Notes: generated by a model from the sequence alone, not told the origin. Positions 10,102-18,844 are shown, counted from the stretch's first letter. The stretch: DNA of 64,000 nucleotides from Cupriavidus neocaledonicus (GCF_000372525.1 NZ_AQUR01000102.1:13733-77732); one strand, 5' to 3'. Numbers and translations are program-made.

Positions 10102-11388
10102 ATGCTCGACCTGATCCTGCGGCGTTGCAACCTGCCCGACGGGCGCACCGGCATCGACATCGGCATTGCCGACGGGCACATCGTCGCGGTCGAGCCGGCC
10201 CTGGCCGCGCATGCGGGCGAAGAGATCGATGCCGCCGGCCAGCTGGTGACGCCGCCGTTCGTCGACGCGCACTTCCATATGGACTCGACGCTGTCGTACG
10301 GGCTGCCGCGCGTGAACCAGTCGGGCACGCTGCTGGAAGGCATTGCGCTGTGGGGCGAGCTCAAGCCGTTGCTGACGCAGGAGGCCATCGTCGAACGCGC
10401 GCTTGCCTATTGCGACTGGGCCGTGGCACGCGGGCTGCTGGCGATCCGCTCGCATGTGGACGTGTGCGATCCGCGCCTGCTGGCGGTGGAGGCGCTGCTG
10501 CACGTGCGCGAACGCGTGCGGCCATACCTGGACCTGCAGCTGGTGGCATTCCCGCAGGACGGCGTGCTGCGCGCGCCCGGCGCGCTCGCCAACCTGAAGC
10601 GCGCGCTCGAGCTGGGGGTCGACGTGGTCGGCGGCATTCCGCATTTCGAGCGCACCATGGCGCAGGGGGCCGAGTCGGTGCGGCTGCTGTGCGAGCTGGC
10701 GGCGCAGCGCGGCCTGCGCGTCGACATGCATTGCGACGAAAGCGACGATCCGCTGTCGCGCCATATCGAGACGCTGGCCAGCGAAACCGTGCGCCTGGGC
10801 CTGCAGGGCAGGGTGGCGGGATCGCACCTGACCTCGATGCATTCGATGGACAACTACTACGTGTCCAAGCTGATCCCGCTGGTGCGCGAGGCCGGCGTCG
10901 CGGCGATCGCCAATCCGCTGATCAACATCACGCTGCAGGGGCGGCACGATACGTACCCCCGCCGCCGCGGCATGACGCGCGTGCCCGAGCTGATGGCAGC
11001 CGGCGTGCCGGTGGCGTTCGGCCACGATTGCGTGATGGACCCGTGGTACGGCCTGGGCTCCGGCGACATGCTGGAAGTGGCGCACATGGGCCTGCACGTG
11101 GCGCAGATGACCGGGCAGGAGGCGATGCGCGCCTGCTTCGACGCGGTCACCGCCACGCCGGCGCGCATCCTCGGGCTGGAGGGCTATGGCCTGGCGCCGG
11201 GCTGCCGCGCCGACCTGGTGCTGCTGCAGGCGCGCGATCCGGTCGAGGCGATCCGGCTGCGTGCCACGCGGCTGCGCGTGCTGCGGGCCGGCAAGACCAT
11301 CGCCACCATGCCGGCGGCGACCGCGGCGCTGGCGCTGCCGGGCCGCCCGGCGCAGGTGGATTTTTGGCGCGGCGGCGGTGCGACATAG
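10102..11388 (+). CDS. codA: Cytosine deaminase
   Basis: The 428-residue amidohydrolase-superfamily enzyme converts cytosine to uracil and ammonia; E. coli CodA has 427 residues. Metal and catalytic residues are in place: H57 and H59 in the first strand motif (DAHFHMDS), H210 and E213 in MHCDE, and D309 in FGHDCVMDPW, equivalent to E. coli D313. Family tracts NQSGTLLEGI and NPLINITLQGRHDTYP are retained. It starts 42 bp after the regulator gene on the same strand, with no promoter visible between them, and no cytosine permease adjoins it. In this setting it widens the uracil pathway to cytosine. Isocytosine or creatinine deaminase paralogues are less likely given the close match. Confidence 0.9.
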   Translation: MLDLILRRCNLPDGRTGIDIGIADGHIVAVEPALAAHAGEEIDAAGQLVTPPFVDAHFHMDSTLSYGLPRVNQSGTLLEGIALWGELKPLLTQEAIVERALAYCDWAVARGLLAIRSHVDVCDPRLLAVEALLHVRERVRPYLDLQLVAFPQDGVLRAPGALANLKRALELGVDVVGGIPHFERTMAQGAESVRLLCELAAQRGLRVDMHCDESDDPLSRHIETLASETVRLGLQGRVAGSHLTSMHSMDNYYVSKLIPLVREAGVAAIANPLINITLQGRHDTYPRRRGMTRVPELMAAGVPVAFGHDCVMDPWYGLGSGDMLEVAHMGLHVAQMTGQEAMRACFDAVTATPARILGLEGYGLAPGCRADLVLLQARDPVEAIRLRATRLRVLRAGKTIATMPAATAALALPGRPAQVDFWRGGGAT

Positions 11389-11416
11389 CGTGCACAAAGT
11401 TTTTTGCGGGCGGGTG

Positions 11417-11445
11417 TTGACAGTACCCGCAGCACTCGGCATAAT
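11417..11445 (+). promoter_or_regulatory. Strong sigma70 promoter of tRNA-Leu
   Basis: TTGACA (11417-11422) and CATAAT (11440-11445) with an optimal 17-bp spacer; initiation near 11452 gives a ~33-nt leader before the tRNA. Confidence 0.8.
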
Positions 11446-11484
11446 TTCGTTCTTCGCAGCGCTGCAGCAATGCAGCAAAACGAA

Positions 11485-11571
11485 GCCCAGATGGCGGAAT
11501 TGGTAGACGCACTAGGTTCAGGTCCTAGCGGTGGCAACACTGTGGAGGTTCGAGTCCTCTTCTGGGCACCA
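11485..11571 (+). tRNA. tRNA-Leu (anticodon CAG)
   Basis: An 87-nt class II tRNA. The acceptor stem GCCCAGA pairs with TCTGGGC at 11561-11567, followed by A and an encoded CCA. The anticodon stem CTAGG/CCTAG encloses TTCAGGT, giving anticodon CAG, and the long variable arm and GGTTCGAGTCC T-arm are typical of tRNA-Leu. It reads CUG, the main leucine codon in GC-rich genomes. Confidence 0.97.
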
Positions 11572-11578
11572 AAATTCG

Positions 11579-11610
11579 GAAAGGCTCGCGCAAGCGAGCC
11601 TTTCTTCGTT
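11579..11610 (+). terminator. Intrinsic terminator after tRNA-Leu
   Basis: GAAAGGCTCGC (11579-11589) pairs perfectly with GCGAGCCTTTC (11594-11604) around a GCAA tetraloop, followed by a T-rich tract. Confidence 0.85.
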
Positions 11611-11718
11611 TCGGCCCCGGACGAACCGGAATGGGCAACGAAACGGGAACAGCCATGGCAGTCCGCGCGAGCGGGCTTTTTTTTCGCCCGGCGTTTCCGT
11701 CCGGTGCGGCGAACTGGT

Positions 11719-13521
11719 TCAGCGTGCCGGCATGCCTTCCAGGTCCTGCGCCTCGCGCACGCAGTTGCGGCCCGCCGCCTTGGCGCGGTACATGGCCGCG
11801 TCGGCCGCGCCGAACAGGCGCTGCCAGTTGCCCGCGCCGCCATGGCCGACCGCCACGCCGAAGCTGGCTGTCACGGCAAGCTGCGTGGTGCCTGACAGGC
11901 AGACCGGCCGCGCCGCGATGGCCGCCCGCAGCGTTTCGGCCAGCGCCGCGGCTTCGCCGGGCCGCCCGTGCGGCAGCCACAGCGCGAATTCTTCGCCGCC
12001 GAAGCGGGCCAGCACACCCTCGGCCGGCACCAGCGCGTGCATCTGCGCGGCGATATTGCGCAACACGTGGTCGCCGGCCGCATGGCCGTGTCGGTCATTG
12101 ATCTGCTTGAAGCGGTCGACGTCGATCAGCACCAGGCTGGCGTACTCGTGCGCACCGTACCGCGCCGCCACCAGTTCCAGCGCGCGCCGGTTCAGCAGGC
12201 CGGTGAGGCTGTCGGTGCGGGCCTGCTGCTCCAGCTGCGCGGTCAGCGCGGCGCGCTCGCGCAGCTTGCGGCGCAGGATGTCGATGGCATCGAACAGGCG
12301 CAGCATTTCGGCGGCCTGGCCCTTGCGCCTGGCCTGCATGGCAGCCCCGAATGACGGGGTTTCGTGCGGCTGGCCGCGGTCCTCGGCCAGCGCGATCACC
12401 TCGGCCCGCGCGCGCAGCAGCGGCAGGAACACCGCGCGCCGCGCGAACACCAGCATGTAGCTCAGCACCGCGAGGATCAGCGCGGACGTACCGCACGCGG
12501 CCGCGAGCCGGCGCAGCGCGCGCTCGCGCGTGCTGGTGAAATGCGCCACCACTTCGTCCAGGAACACGCTGCGCAGCCGCTCCAGCGGCTCTAGCGTGGG
12601 CACGTAGCGGTTGGTCAGTTCGGTGGGCGTCATCGAGTAGTTGCCCGAGCTGCGCCCCTGCGCGACCAGGCTGTCGACCATGGCCACGCCGCGGCCGAAG
12701 AACTGGTGGCCGGCGTCGGCATAGGCCTGCTCCAGCGTGGGCGCGGCGCCGAACATGTTGTACGCCGGTCCGGCCAGCTGCCATAGCGCCAGCAGCCGGC
12801 CGCGCGAGCGCGTTGCGTCGACCAGGCTCTGCACCGGCATCGGCCGGCGCGCCGCCACCGGTGCCATGATCTGCGACGCCATGCGCCCGGCGTATTCGCG
12901 CAGGTCGCCCAGCATCTTGCCGGTCAGCGCGGGCGCGGCCAGGCCGTCATCGCAAACGGAAAGCTCGCGCACCTGCCAGGCGATGGCGGGCTGCAGCGCG
13001 TCGACGACCTCGAACATGCTTTCGATGGCGTGGCGGATTTCGTCCATGTCGCGCTGCTGCGGCGCGCGCGCGGCGAGTTCGTCGATCTCGGCGCGCGCCC
13101 GCGCCAGACGCTCGCGCACGCGCTCGACCATCAGCGGCGGCAGGTGGTGGCTATGCAGGCCGAAGGGGGCGGACGGCGGCGCCGACAGCCGCGCCAGCGC
13201 GGCGTCGCTGCGGGCGCGGAAGGCCTGCAGGCGCTCGCGCGCCGCGCTGTGGGGCGACGGCGGCTCGCCCAGCACGCTGTTGGCCGGGCCGCGTTCGGCG
13301 GACAGCGTGTTGGCGGCGTCCAGCACGTCGCGGTACGCCGAGATGTCGTACAGGTTCTGCCGGGCCGCGGCGAAGTCGCCGTACGAGGCGGCGATCACCA
13401 GGGCCGCCAGCACCACCGTGCACAGGCCGCCCACCGTGGTGGCCACCGCCAGTTTGCGCTGCAGGCTGCGGCGCGGTCCGTTGCCGGGATCAAGCTGTCG
13501 GGCGCGTTGCCGCAGGGCCAT
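11719..13521 (-). CDS. Membrane-bound GGDEF protein (probable diguanylate cyclase)
   Basis: The 600-residue protein has an N-terminal membrane helix (about residues 24-46), a ~300-residue helical, presumably periplasmic sensor region, a second helix (about 347-365), a linker and a C-terminal GGDEF domain (about 435-595). The catalytic motif is GGEEF at residues 508-512, preceded by DSLTGLLNRRAL and VDRFKQINDRHGHAAGD, so synthesis of cyclic di-GMP at the inner membrane is likely. The inhibitory RxxD I-site that normally lies five residues before the motif reads PAEG, so ordinary product feedback should be absent. No EAL domain. The ATG at 13521 has a GGAG ribosome site. Signal unknown; monocistronic. 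Confidence 0.88.
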   Translation of the reverse strand: MALRQRARQLDPGNGPRRSLQRKLAVATTVGGLCTVVLAALVIAASYGDFAAARQNLYDISAYRDVLDAANTLSAERGPANSVLGEPPSPHSAARERLQAFRARSDAALARLSAPPSAPFGLHSHHLPPLMVERVRERLARARAEIDELAARAPQQRDMDEIRHAIESMFEVVDALQPAIAWQVRELSVCDDGLAAPALTGKMLGDLREYAGRMASQIMAPVAARRPMPVQSLVDATRSRGRLLALWQLAGPAYNMFGAAPTLEQAYADAGHQFFGRGVAMVDSLVAQGRSSGNYSMTPTELTNRYVPTLEPLERLRSVFLDEVVAHFTSTRERALRRLAAACGTSALILAVLSYMLVFARRAVFLPLLRARAEVIALAEDRGQPHETPSFGAAMQARRKGQAAEMLRLFDAIDILRRKLRERAALTAQLEQQARTDSLTGLLNRRALELVAARYGAHEYASLVLIDVDRFKQINDRHGHAAGDHVLRNIAAQMHALVPAEGVLARFGGEEFALWLPHGRPGEAAALAETLRAAIAARPVCLSGTTQLAVTASFGVAVGHGGAGNWQRLFGAADAAMYRAKAAGRNCVREAQDLEGMPAR

Positions 13522-13774
13522 GCTGTCTCCGCCCGGCAGCCAGCGGCCGGGCCATGCGTGGAAATTCTGTCATTCCCGACATTATTGACGAAAAGGCCGC
13601 GGCAGCTGTCCAAATCTTCCGCGATTTGTGCCAGCGACACACCGGCGCCGGGCGCCCTGCGGCGGGCTCGCGCGGGCGCGCGCGGCCGAACATTCGCGGC
13701 TAACGCTGGCGGGGCATTTGACCTATGCTCAAGCTCATCGGGCAGGCATTTATAACGTCCCGAAGGTGGTTGCC

Positions 13775-14701
13775 ATGACTGTGGTCTTGTCATCATCGCG
13801 AGAGAGGGAGGCGGGGACGAACCCCGGATGGCACGGCTGTGCCGCGCATCCCGGCATCGTCCACCATCACCATCACCCGCATATCTGCGCCATGCTCGCC
13901 ATGCTGATGTGTGCGCTGGCCCACGCAGACGAAGCCTTGCCGGATTTCCATGGCGCTGCTGCCGCTGACCCGCCGCTGCAGGCCAGCCTGACGCAAGCGG
14001 AACCGGTGGAACCGGCGCAGGTTTCCGGGCAGCTGACCGACGGCTCCGACGCGAGCGGCTGGAGGGTCCAGCCGCTCGAGCCGGTGGTCGTCGAATACGC
14101 GGCGGCGCCGCCGCCATCCTCATCTCCGTCTTCTTCCCCCTTGCCGCGCGCCTTCGGCGCCGGGCCCGATGACGATGCCCCGGGCCTTGCCGCGGTGGAG
14201 CGCGAGACCGCGGCCCTGCCGGAGCGTGCGCGGCGGTTGTCGCTGCATCTCGATGACATCACCACGGCCAGCGGCTTTGCCGACAATCGCGTGCGCACCA
14301 TGGCGCTGGCGGTCGATGCCGTGGTGCCGCGCGCCGGCGGGCTGACCATCCAGCCGCGGCTGCAACTGGCCTACCAGCCCGCCACGAGCGCGGACCCGAA
14401 CCAGCTGGCGCAGGCGATGCCCGGCGATGCCAGCGCCACCGGCATCGGCGTGCGCCTGTACGGCGCGCAGCCGACGCGGCTGGCCGGCATCTATCCGTTC
14501 GTCGAGGCCGACTGGTGGCAGGACAGCCGCAAGCAGGTCATTAATATCAACGGCACCAAGATCGATGCCGATCTGCTGCGCGGGCTGTTCTCGTTCAATA
14601 TCGGCGCGCATGGCAATACCAAGACCGGCATGAAGCTGTGGTTCAAGGTGCGGGCGGGGCGCAACCCGAGCGGCACCGTGGGGGCGAGATATCGGTGGTA
14701 G
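13775..14701 (+). CDS. Outer membrane protein with partial autotransporter-like barrel, histidine-rich leader
   Basis: The 308-residue protein starts at an ATG with a GAAGGTGG-type site upstream. Its N-terminus is odd: a polar 28-residue leader and a VHHHHHPH cluster precede a short hydrophobic stretch (AMLAMLMCALAHA, about residues 39-51) resembling a late signal-peptide core. A proline/serine-rich linker follows (near residues 110-125). The last ~120 residues resemble the C-terminal end of an autotransporter beta-barrel: a VEADWW strand, a NGTKID turn, alternating strands and a terminal aromatic (YRW). A full translocator domain is ~270 residues, so this is either a short barrel or the remnant of a longer autotransporter. 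Passenger function and localisation are not assignable. Confidence 0.55.
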   Translation: MTVVLSSSREREAGTNPGWHGCAAHPGIVHHHHHPHICAMLAMLMCALAHADEALPDFHGAAAADPPLQASLTQAEPVEPAQVSGQLTDGSDASGWRVQPLEPVVVEYAAAPPPSSSPSSSPLPRAFGAGPDDDAPGLAAVERETAALPERARRLSLHLDDITTASGFADNRVRTMALAVDAVVPRAGGLTIQPRLQLAYQPATSADPNQLAQAMPGDASATGIGVRLYGAQPTRLAGIYPFVEADWWQDSRKQVININGTKIDADLLRGLFSFNIGAHGNTKTGMKLWFKVRAGRNPSGTVGARYRW

Positions 14702-14741
14702 GAGTGGTGGGGGCAGCCGCGCGTGACAGGCGCGCGGCAAC

Positions 14742-14777
14742 AAAAAAGGGCTTCCGTTTCCGGAAGCCCTTTTTTTT
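14742..14777. terminator. Bidirectional intrinsic terminator
   Basis: GGGCTTCCG (14748-14756) pairs with CGGAAGCCC (14761-14769) around TTTC, flanked by A6 before and T8 after. It can stop the upstream plus-strand gene and the minus-strand tRNA-Arg. Confidence 0.9.
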
Positions 14778-14786
14778 CTGCATAGG

Positions 14787-14863
14787 TGGCGCGGCTGGCA
14801 GGATTCGAACCCACGACCCCTTGGTTCGTAGCCAAGTACTCTATCCAACTGAGCTACAGCCGC
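14787..14863 (-). tRNA. tRNA-Arg (anticodon ACG)
   Basis: A 77-nt tRNA on the minus strand. GCGGCTG (complement of 14857-14863) pairs with CAGCCGC, followed by G and an encoded CCA (14787-14789). The anticodon stem CTTGG/CCAAG encloses CTACGAA, giving anticodon ACG, expected to be edited to ICG. The T-arm GGTTCGAATCC is standard. Confidence 0.97.
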
Positions 14864-14877
14864 ACACGAGAGGCGCA

Positions 14878-14905
14878 ATTGTATCGCAATTATTGGATTG
14901 CGCAA
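14878..14905 (-). promoter_or_regulatory. Predicted sigma70 promoter of tRNA-Arg
   Basis: Read on the minus strand, TTGCGC (14905-14900) and TACAAT (14883-14878) are 16 bp apart, about 15 bp upstream of the mature tRNA 5' end. Confidence 0.6.
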
Positions 14906-14943
14906 GCCCCCCGCCGAAAAATCTTCAACGGTCGCCGCCGCCC

Positions 14944-16641
14944 TCAGCCCGCGGCTTCCGACCAGGCGCCATCCGCCTCCTGCGCCTTGCCCTCGTCGCG
15001 CAGCTTGATCAGGTGCGCCAGCAGCGATCGCTGCGCCACCGGATGCATGCGCGGCGGCACATCGTCATAGACGCGCAGCACCAGTTGTTCGAGCGGCGCC
15101 GGGCCCAGTTCGCGCAGCGCGCCGGCGACCTTGGCCTCGCGCTGCAGGCGGTGCCGCACCAGGATGCGAATGGCGTCCTGCGGGCGCGCGATCAGAAAAC
15201 CGTGCCCGGGCGCCAGCCACTCGAGGTCTTCTTCCTGCAGCGCCGCGAGCGAGTCGAGGTAGGCACGCATGTCGCCATCGGGCGGACCGATCACCACCGT
15301 CGATCCCTGCATCACGTGGTCGCCGGTGAAGAGCGTCTTTTCTTCCTCGAGCAGGTAGCAGAGGTGGTTGGACGCATGTCCGGGCGTGTGGCAGACCCGC
15401 AGCGTGCAATCGTCGGCCAGGGCCAGGCGTTCGCCGTGCTGAAGTTCGCGCCGCGGCGCGAAGGTGGCGTCCTGCCAGGGGCCGGCGGGGGCGGCGCGTC
15501 CGAGCACGGTGGCGCCGGTGGCGGCCTGCAATGCCGCCGCGGCGGGGGAGTGGTCCAGGTGCGTATGCGTGGCGAGAATCCAGCGGATCGGGCCGGGCGC
15601 CGCATCCAGGATGGCGCGCACATGCTCGCCATCGTCGGGGCCCGGGTCGATCACGGCCCATTCATTGCACGCGCCGCCGCCGACCAGGTACGTATTGGTG
15701 CCGGGACCGGTCATCACGCTGCCGTTGTTGGCCGTGACGCGCCATACCCGCTGCGACAACTGCACCGGCACGCCGGGCGCAAGTTCGTACCGGCCGTGCA
15801 CCTTGCCGTCGGGATCGATGCGGCCGATCTCGGCATAGCACGGCTCGTTCGGCATCACCGGGCGCACCCCGGCCGCGCCATTGGCGAGGCGCGGCATGAT
15901 GCAGGCGATGCCGCGCAACTGCGAGAAATACGCAAAGCAGGCGCCGGCGGTCTCGAACTGCGCGATCGAGCTCAGCGTGCGGCGCGTGACATGCATCATC
16001 GGCAGGCCGCTGGCCGGGTCGGCGGCGTCGGCCGGGCGCACCCAGCGGTGCTCGACGACCTCGGTGCCGTCGGGCACGGCCAGCTGGCCTTCCGGAGCGA
16101 TGGCGACAAAGAAGCGGGTATCGAAACGCTTGGGCAGGCCGGGCGGCGTCAGCCAGTAACTGTGATAAGCCAGCCGGTCCGCCGCCAGGCGCAGGCCCAG
16201 CTGCGCGCAGGCGTGGGCCAGTCCGGGGCCGCCGCGTTGCACGGCCTCGCGCAGCCGGGCCTGCTGGGCGGCGTCAAGCTCGTGCGGCGCACGCGGGCGC
16301 CCTTGCTCGTCGCAGGCGAACAGCAGGCCCGCCTCTTCGAAGCATTCGCGCACCGCGGCGAGGTAGAAGTCCAGGCCGCTGGCCGGCAGGCCCAGCCGCT
16401 CGCTTGCGCGCACGTCATCGAGGCCGTGGGCGTGCGCGTGCAGGTGCCGGTCTTGCACATCGAGGGTGCCGCCGGGAAACACATAGGCGCCGCTGCTGCG
16501 GTCGTTGGCGCGTTCGACGCGGCGCAGCAGCAGCACTTCCATGCCGGCGGGCGCGTCGCGCACCACCAGCAGGCTGGCCGCCGTGCGCAGCAGCGGGGTG
16601 GAATGGACGGGGCGGTTGCCGCTTGTCTCTGTGGTTGTCAT
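14944..16641 (-). CDS. Nudix hydrolase / metallo-beta-lactamase fold fusion protein
   Basis: The 565-residue protein joins two hydrolase folds. Residues ~15-265 are a Nudix domain: the box begins at YVFPGGTLD and ends at AAVRECFEEAGLLF, with an insertion between the glycine and REcxEE parts, a layout known from NUDT19-like CoA-diphosphatase relatives. Residues ~300-560 are a metallo-beta-lactamase domain of the LACTB2 type, with T358-H-T-H-L-D-H364, later GHASNHLCYL, LFTGDHVM and APGHG, and a C-terminal helical tail. All main metal ligands appear present. Single-domain relatives cleave nucleotide-diphosphate compounds and thioesters, phosphodiesters or RNA, respectively; the fused activity is unknown. 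The ATG at 16641 is ordinary and the gene looks monocistronic. Confidence 0.85.
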   Translation of the reverse strand: MTTTETSGNRPVHSTPLLRTAASLLVVRDAPAGMEVLLLRRVERANDRSSGAYVFPGGTLDVQDRHLHAHAHGLDDVRASERLGLPASGLDFYLAAVRECFEEAGLLFACDEQGRPRAPHELDAAQQARLREAVQRGGPGLAHACAQLGLRLAADRLAYHSYWLTPPGLPKRFDTRFFVAIAPEGQLAVPDGTEVVEHRWVRPADAADPASGLPMMHVTRRTLSSIAQFETAGACFAYFSQLRGIACIMPRLANGAAGVRPVMPNEPCYAEIGRIDPDGKVHGRYELAPGVPVQLSQRVWRVTANNGSVMTGPGTNTYLVGGGACNEWAVIDPGPDDGEHVRAILDAAPGPIRWILATHTHLDHSPAAAALQAATGATVLGRAAPAGPWQDATFAPRRELQHGERLALADDCTLRVCHTPGHASNHLCYLLEEEKTLFTGDHVMQGSTVVIGPPDGDMRAYLDSLAALQEEDLEWLAPGHGFLIARPQDAIRILVRHRLQREAKVAGALRELGPAPLEQLVLRVYDDVPPRMHPVAQRSLLAHLIKLRDEGKAQEADGAWSEAAG

Positions 16642-16889
16642 TGGTCGGCATCGTGGGTTGTACGCGCGGCGCGCCGGGGTAGACCGGGGCGGCCGCGTGC
16701 GCTAGTTTAGCCGCGTTCGCGGATTCGAAAGTCCGGGCAATCCCGGCGCCGCGGCCGCTGCCACGAGCCTCCCGACGCGGGGGCGCGAGCGGCCGGACTT
16801 TGGCTTTTCCGGCCACAGGCAGTAACCTGACAGCTCCGCTTCACTTTGCGGAGCGCCACCGCCCGGCGTTCCTATCGGAGGAGGTCCGC

Positions 16890-17267
16890 GTGATCCGAGC
16901 TTCTTACCTGTGCCTGACGGTTGCGTGCCTGGTGGCGGCCTGCGAGACGCCGCCACAGCGGGCACCGCGCCCGGTGCCGCCGCCTGCCACCCGCATCACC
17001 GTCGATCCCCAGGCCATGTCGCGGGCGGCGTCCGCTGCGTGCGAGCCGGCGGTGGCGGAGGCGCTGCAGCGCCGCTTTCCGCAACCCGGCAGCGTCATGC
17101 TGATGGCCGACCGCGAGCAGTACTACCAGCGCCCCAACGCGCAGACCTCGGTCAACGGCGAAGGCGTGTTCGAGCCGGACGACAGCTCTGCGGCGATCGG
17201 CTTTCACTACGCCTGCCTGTACAACGCGCGCACCGGCAAGGTCGACGATGTCCAGATGCGGTACTGA
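16890..17267 (+). CDS. Small predicted outer membrane lipoprotein
   Basis: The 125-residue protein begins with a lipoprotein signal: MIRASYLCLTVACLVAAC with lipobox V15-A16-A17-C18, followed by a proline-rich linker. The start is a GTG at 16890, chosen because GGAGGAGG lies 6 nt upstream at 16877-16884; longer in-frame starts would bury the signal. The mature domain (AAACEPAVAEALQRRFP, then a C-terminal GFHYACLYNARTGKVDDVQMRY region, cited here in two parts by position 100-125) is a small fold with two cysteines. No family was recognised. It precedes the atoE/catC operon by 198 bp but has its own promoter region. Confidence 0.72.
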   Translation: MIRASYLCLTVACLVAACETPPQRAPRPVPPPATRITVDPQAMSRAASAACEPAVAEALQRRFPQPGSVMLMADREQYYQRPNAQTSVNGEGVFEPDDSSAAIGFHYACLYNARTGKVDDVQMRY

Positions 17268-17353
17268 TCCGCGCCGTCTCTCCAACGCAAATACCGGGCA
17301 TGCAAGCGCGCAACTATTGCGCTAAATAGCGGTAATCGCAACTTCCCATTTCC

Positions 17354-17383
17354 TTGACCTGCCGGTCGAACGGCCTTTAGCAT
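17354..17383 (+). promoter_or_regulatory. Predicted promoter of the atoE-yciI-catC-pcaD operon
   Basis: TTGACC (17354-17359) and TAGCAT (17378-17383) with an 18-bp spacer lie ~80 bp before the first gene. Confidence 0.5.
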
Positions 17384-17411
17384 AGCCACGCGCCTTCGCT
17401 ACGTTCGCATA

Positions 17412-17427
17412 TAGAACTGTAGTTCTA
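17412..17427 (+). promoter_or_regulatory. Perfect palindrome TAGAAC-TGTA-GTTCTA, probable operator
   Basis: A 6-bp inverted repeat with a 4-bp spacer lies downstream of the predicted promoter and 38 bp before atoE. It has operator geometry, but no regulator gene adjoins it and the binding protein is not identified. Confidence 0.45.
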
Positions 17428-17465
17428 ATGGCGTAACGTTAGCCGACTCAGGAGACAAGGAAGTC

Positions 17466-18806
17466 ATGAACAAGATTGCCGGGTTCTTCACCGAACTCAT
17501 GCGCCGGTACCTGCCGGATCCCTTCGTATTTGCCATCGGCCTGACGCTGCTGACCATGGCGCTGGCGGTGCTGGTGCAGGGCCAGGGGGCGCCGGCGGTG
17601 ATCGCCAGCTGGGGCAAGGGCTTCTGGAACTTGCTGGCCTTCACCACGCAGATGGCCGTGATCCTGGCGATGGGCTACGTGCTGGCCACCGCGCCGCTGA
17701 CCGACCGCATGCTGGACCGCATCGTCGGCGCCGTGCATACGCCGCGCACGGCGATCATCGTCGCCACGCTGGTGGGCGGTATCGGCAGCTACCTGAACTG
17801 GGGCTTCGGCCTCGTCATCGGCGGCATCATCGCCAAGAAGCTGGCGCTGAAGGTCCGCGGCGTGCATTACCCGCTGATCATCGCTTCGGCATACAGCGGT
17901 TTTACGCTGTACGGGCTGGGCCTGTCGGCCAGCATCCCGGTGCTGATCTCGACCCCGGGGCACCCGATGGAAAAGGCGATGGGCGTGATCCCGCTGTCGG
18001 ACACCATCTTCTCGACGCCGATGCTGCTGACCAGCCTGGCGGTGATCGTCACGCTGCCGCTGCTCAATGCCTGGCTGCACCCGCGCCATCCGGCCGAAGT
18101 GGTCGAGATCCGCCGCGACCAGGAACCGGCCCGGGCCGAGGCCGCCTCGGCCCACAGCATCGGCAGCGAGAACACGCTGGCCGGGCGCCTGAACAACAGC
18201 CGCATCCTGAGCCTGGCGATCGGGCTGTGCGGCATGGCCTATGCCGTGATCTACTTCACCCAGGGCGGCTCGCTGGACCTGAACCTGATCAACTTCCTGA
18301 TCCTGTTCGCCGGGGTGCTGCTGCTGGGCACGCCGGTCAACTACGTGGCCAAGCTCAACGAAGGCATCAAGACCATTTCCGGCATCATCCTGCAGTACCC
18401 GTTCTATGCGGGCATCATGGCGATCATGGCCGGCTCGGGGCTGGTGGATACCATCTCGCGCGTGTTCGTCGATATCGCGACGCCGCAGACGCTGCCGTTC
18501 TGGGGCCTGGTCAGTTCCTTCGTGATCAACTTCTTCGCGCCGTCCGGCGGGGGGCACTGGGTGATCCAGGGCCCGTTCATGGTGGATGCGGCCAAGGCCA
18601 TCAACAGCTCGGTCAGCCAGACCTCGATGTCGGTGATGCTCGGCAACGCCTGGAACGACCTGGTGCAGCCGTTCTGGATCCTGCCCGCGCTGGCGCTGTC
18701 GAAGCTGAACCTGAAGGACGTGATGGGTTACACCGTGATCATGATGTTCTGGGTGGGCCTGATCTATATCGCTGCGATGCTGATGTGGGGCGCGCAGATT
18801 GCCTGA
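17466..18806 (+). CDS. atoE: Short-chain fatty acid transporter, AtoE family
   Basis: The 446-residue polytopic inner membrane protein has about ten to twelve hydrophobic helices and AtoE/TIGR00366 signatures: RYLPDPFVFAIGLTLLTM at the N-terminus, GSYLNWGFGLVIGG (near residue 103) and NFFAPSGGGHWVIQGP (near 358). E. coli AtoE carries short-chain fatty acids or acetoacetate. Here it leads an operon with YciI, muconolactone isomerase and enol-lactonase genes, so it may instead take up a short organic acid or aromatic-derived acid; that is inference. The ATG at 17466 follows CAGGAGACAAGG. A predicted promoter and a palindrome lie upstream. Confidence 0.85.
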   Translation: MNKIAGFFTELMRRYLPDPFVFAIGLTLLTMALAVLVQGQGAPAVIASWGKGFWNLLAFTTQMAVILAMGYVLATAPLTDRMLDRIVGAVHTPRTAIIVATLVGGIGSYLNWGFGLVIGGIIAKKLALKVRGVHYPLIIASAYSGFTLYGLGLSASIPVLISTPGHPMEKAMGVIPLSDTIFSTPMLLTSLAVIVTLPLLNAWLHPRHPAEVVEIRRDQEPARAEAASAHSIGSENTLAGRLNNSRILSLAIGLCGMAYAVIYFTQGGSLDLNLINFLILFAGVLLLGTPVNYVAKLNEGIKTISGIILQYPFYAGIMAIMAGSGLVDTISRVFVDIATPQTLPFWGLVSSFVINFFAPSGGGHWVIQGPFMVDAAKAINSSVSQTSMSVMLGNAWNDLVQPFWILPALALSKLNLKDVMGYTVIMMFWVGLIYIAAMLMWGAQIA

Positions 18807-18844
18807 CCTTGACGCCCGGCCGCAAGGCCGACAGGAGAAACCGC

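Noticed and set aside
11660-11700. T8 run flanked by GGGC/GCCC after tRNA-Leu as a second terminator
   Set aside because: The T-run forms the loop rather than the tail, so it does not have terminator geometry on either strand.
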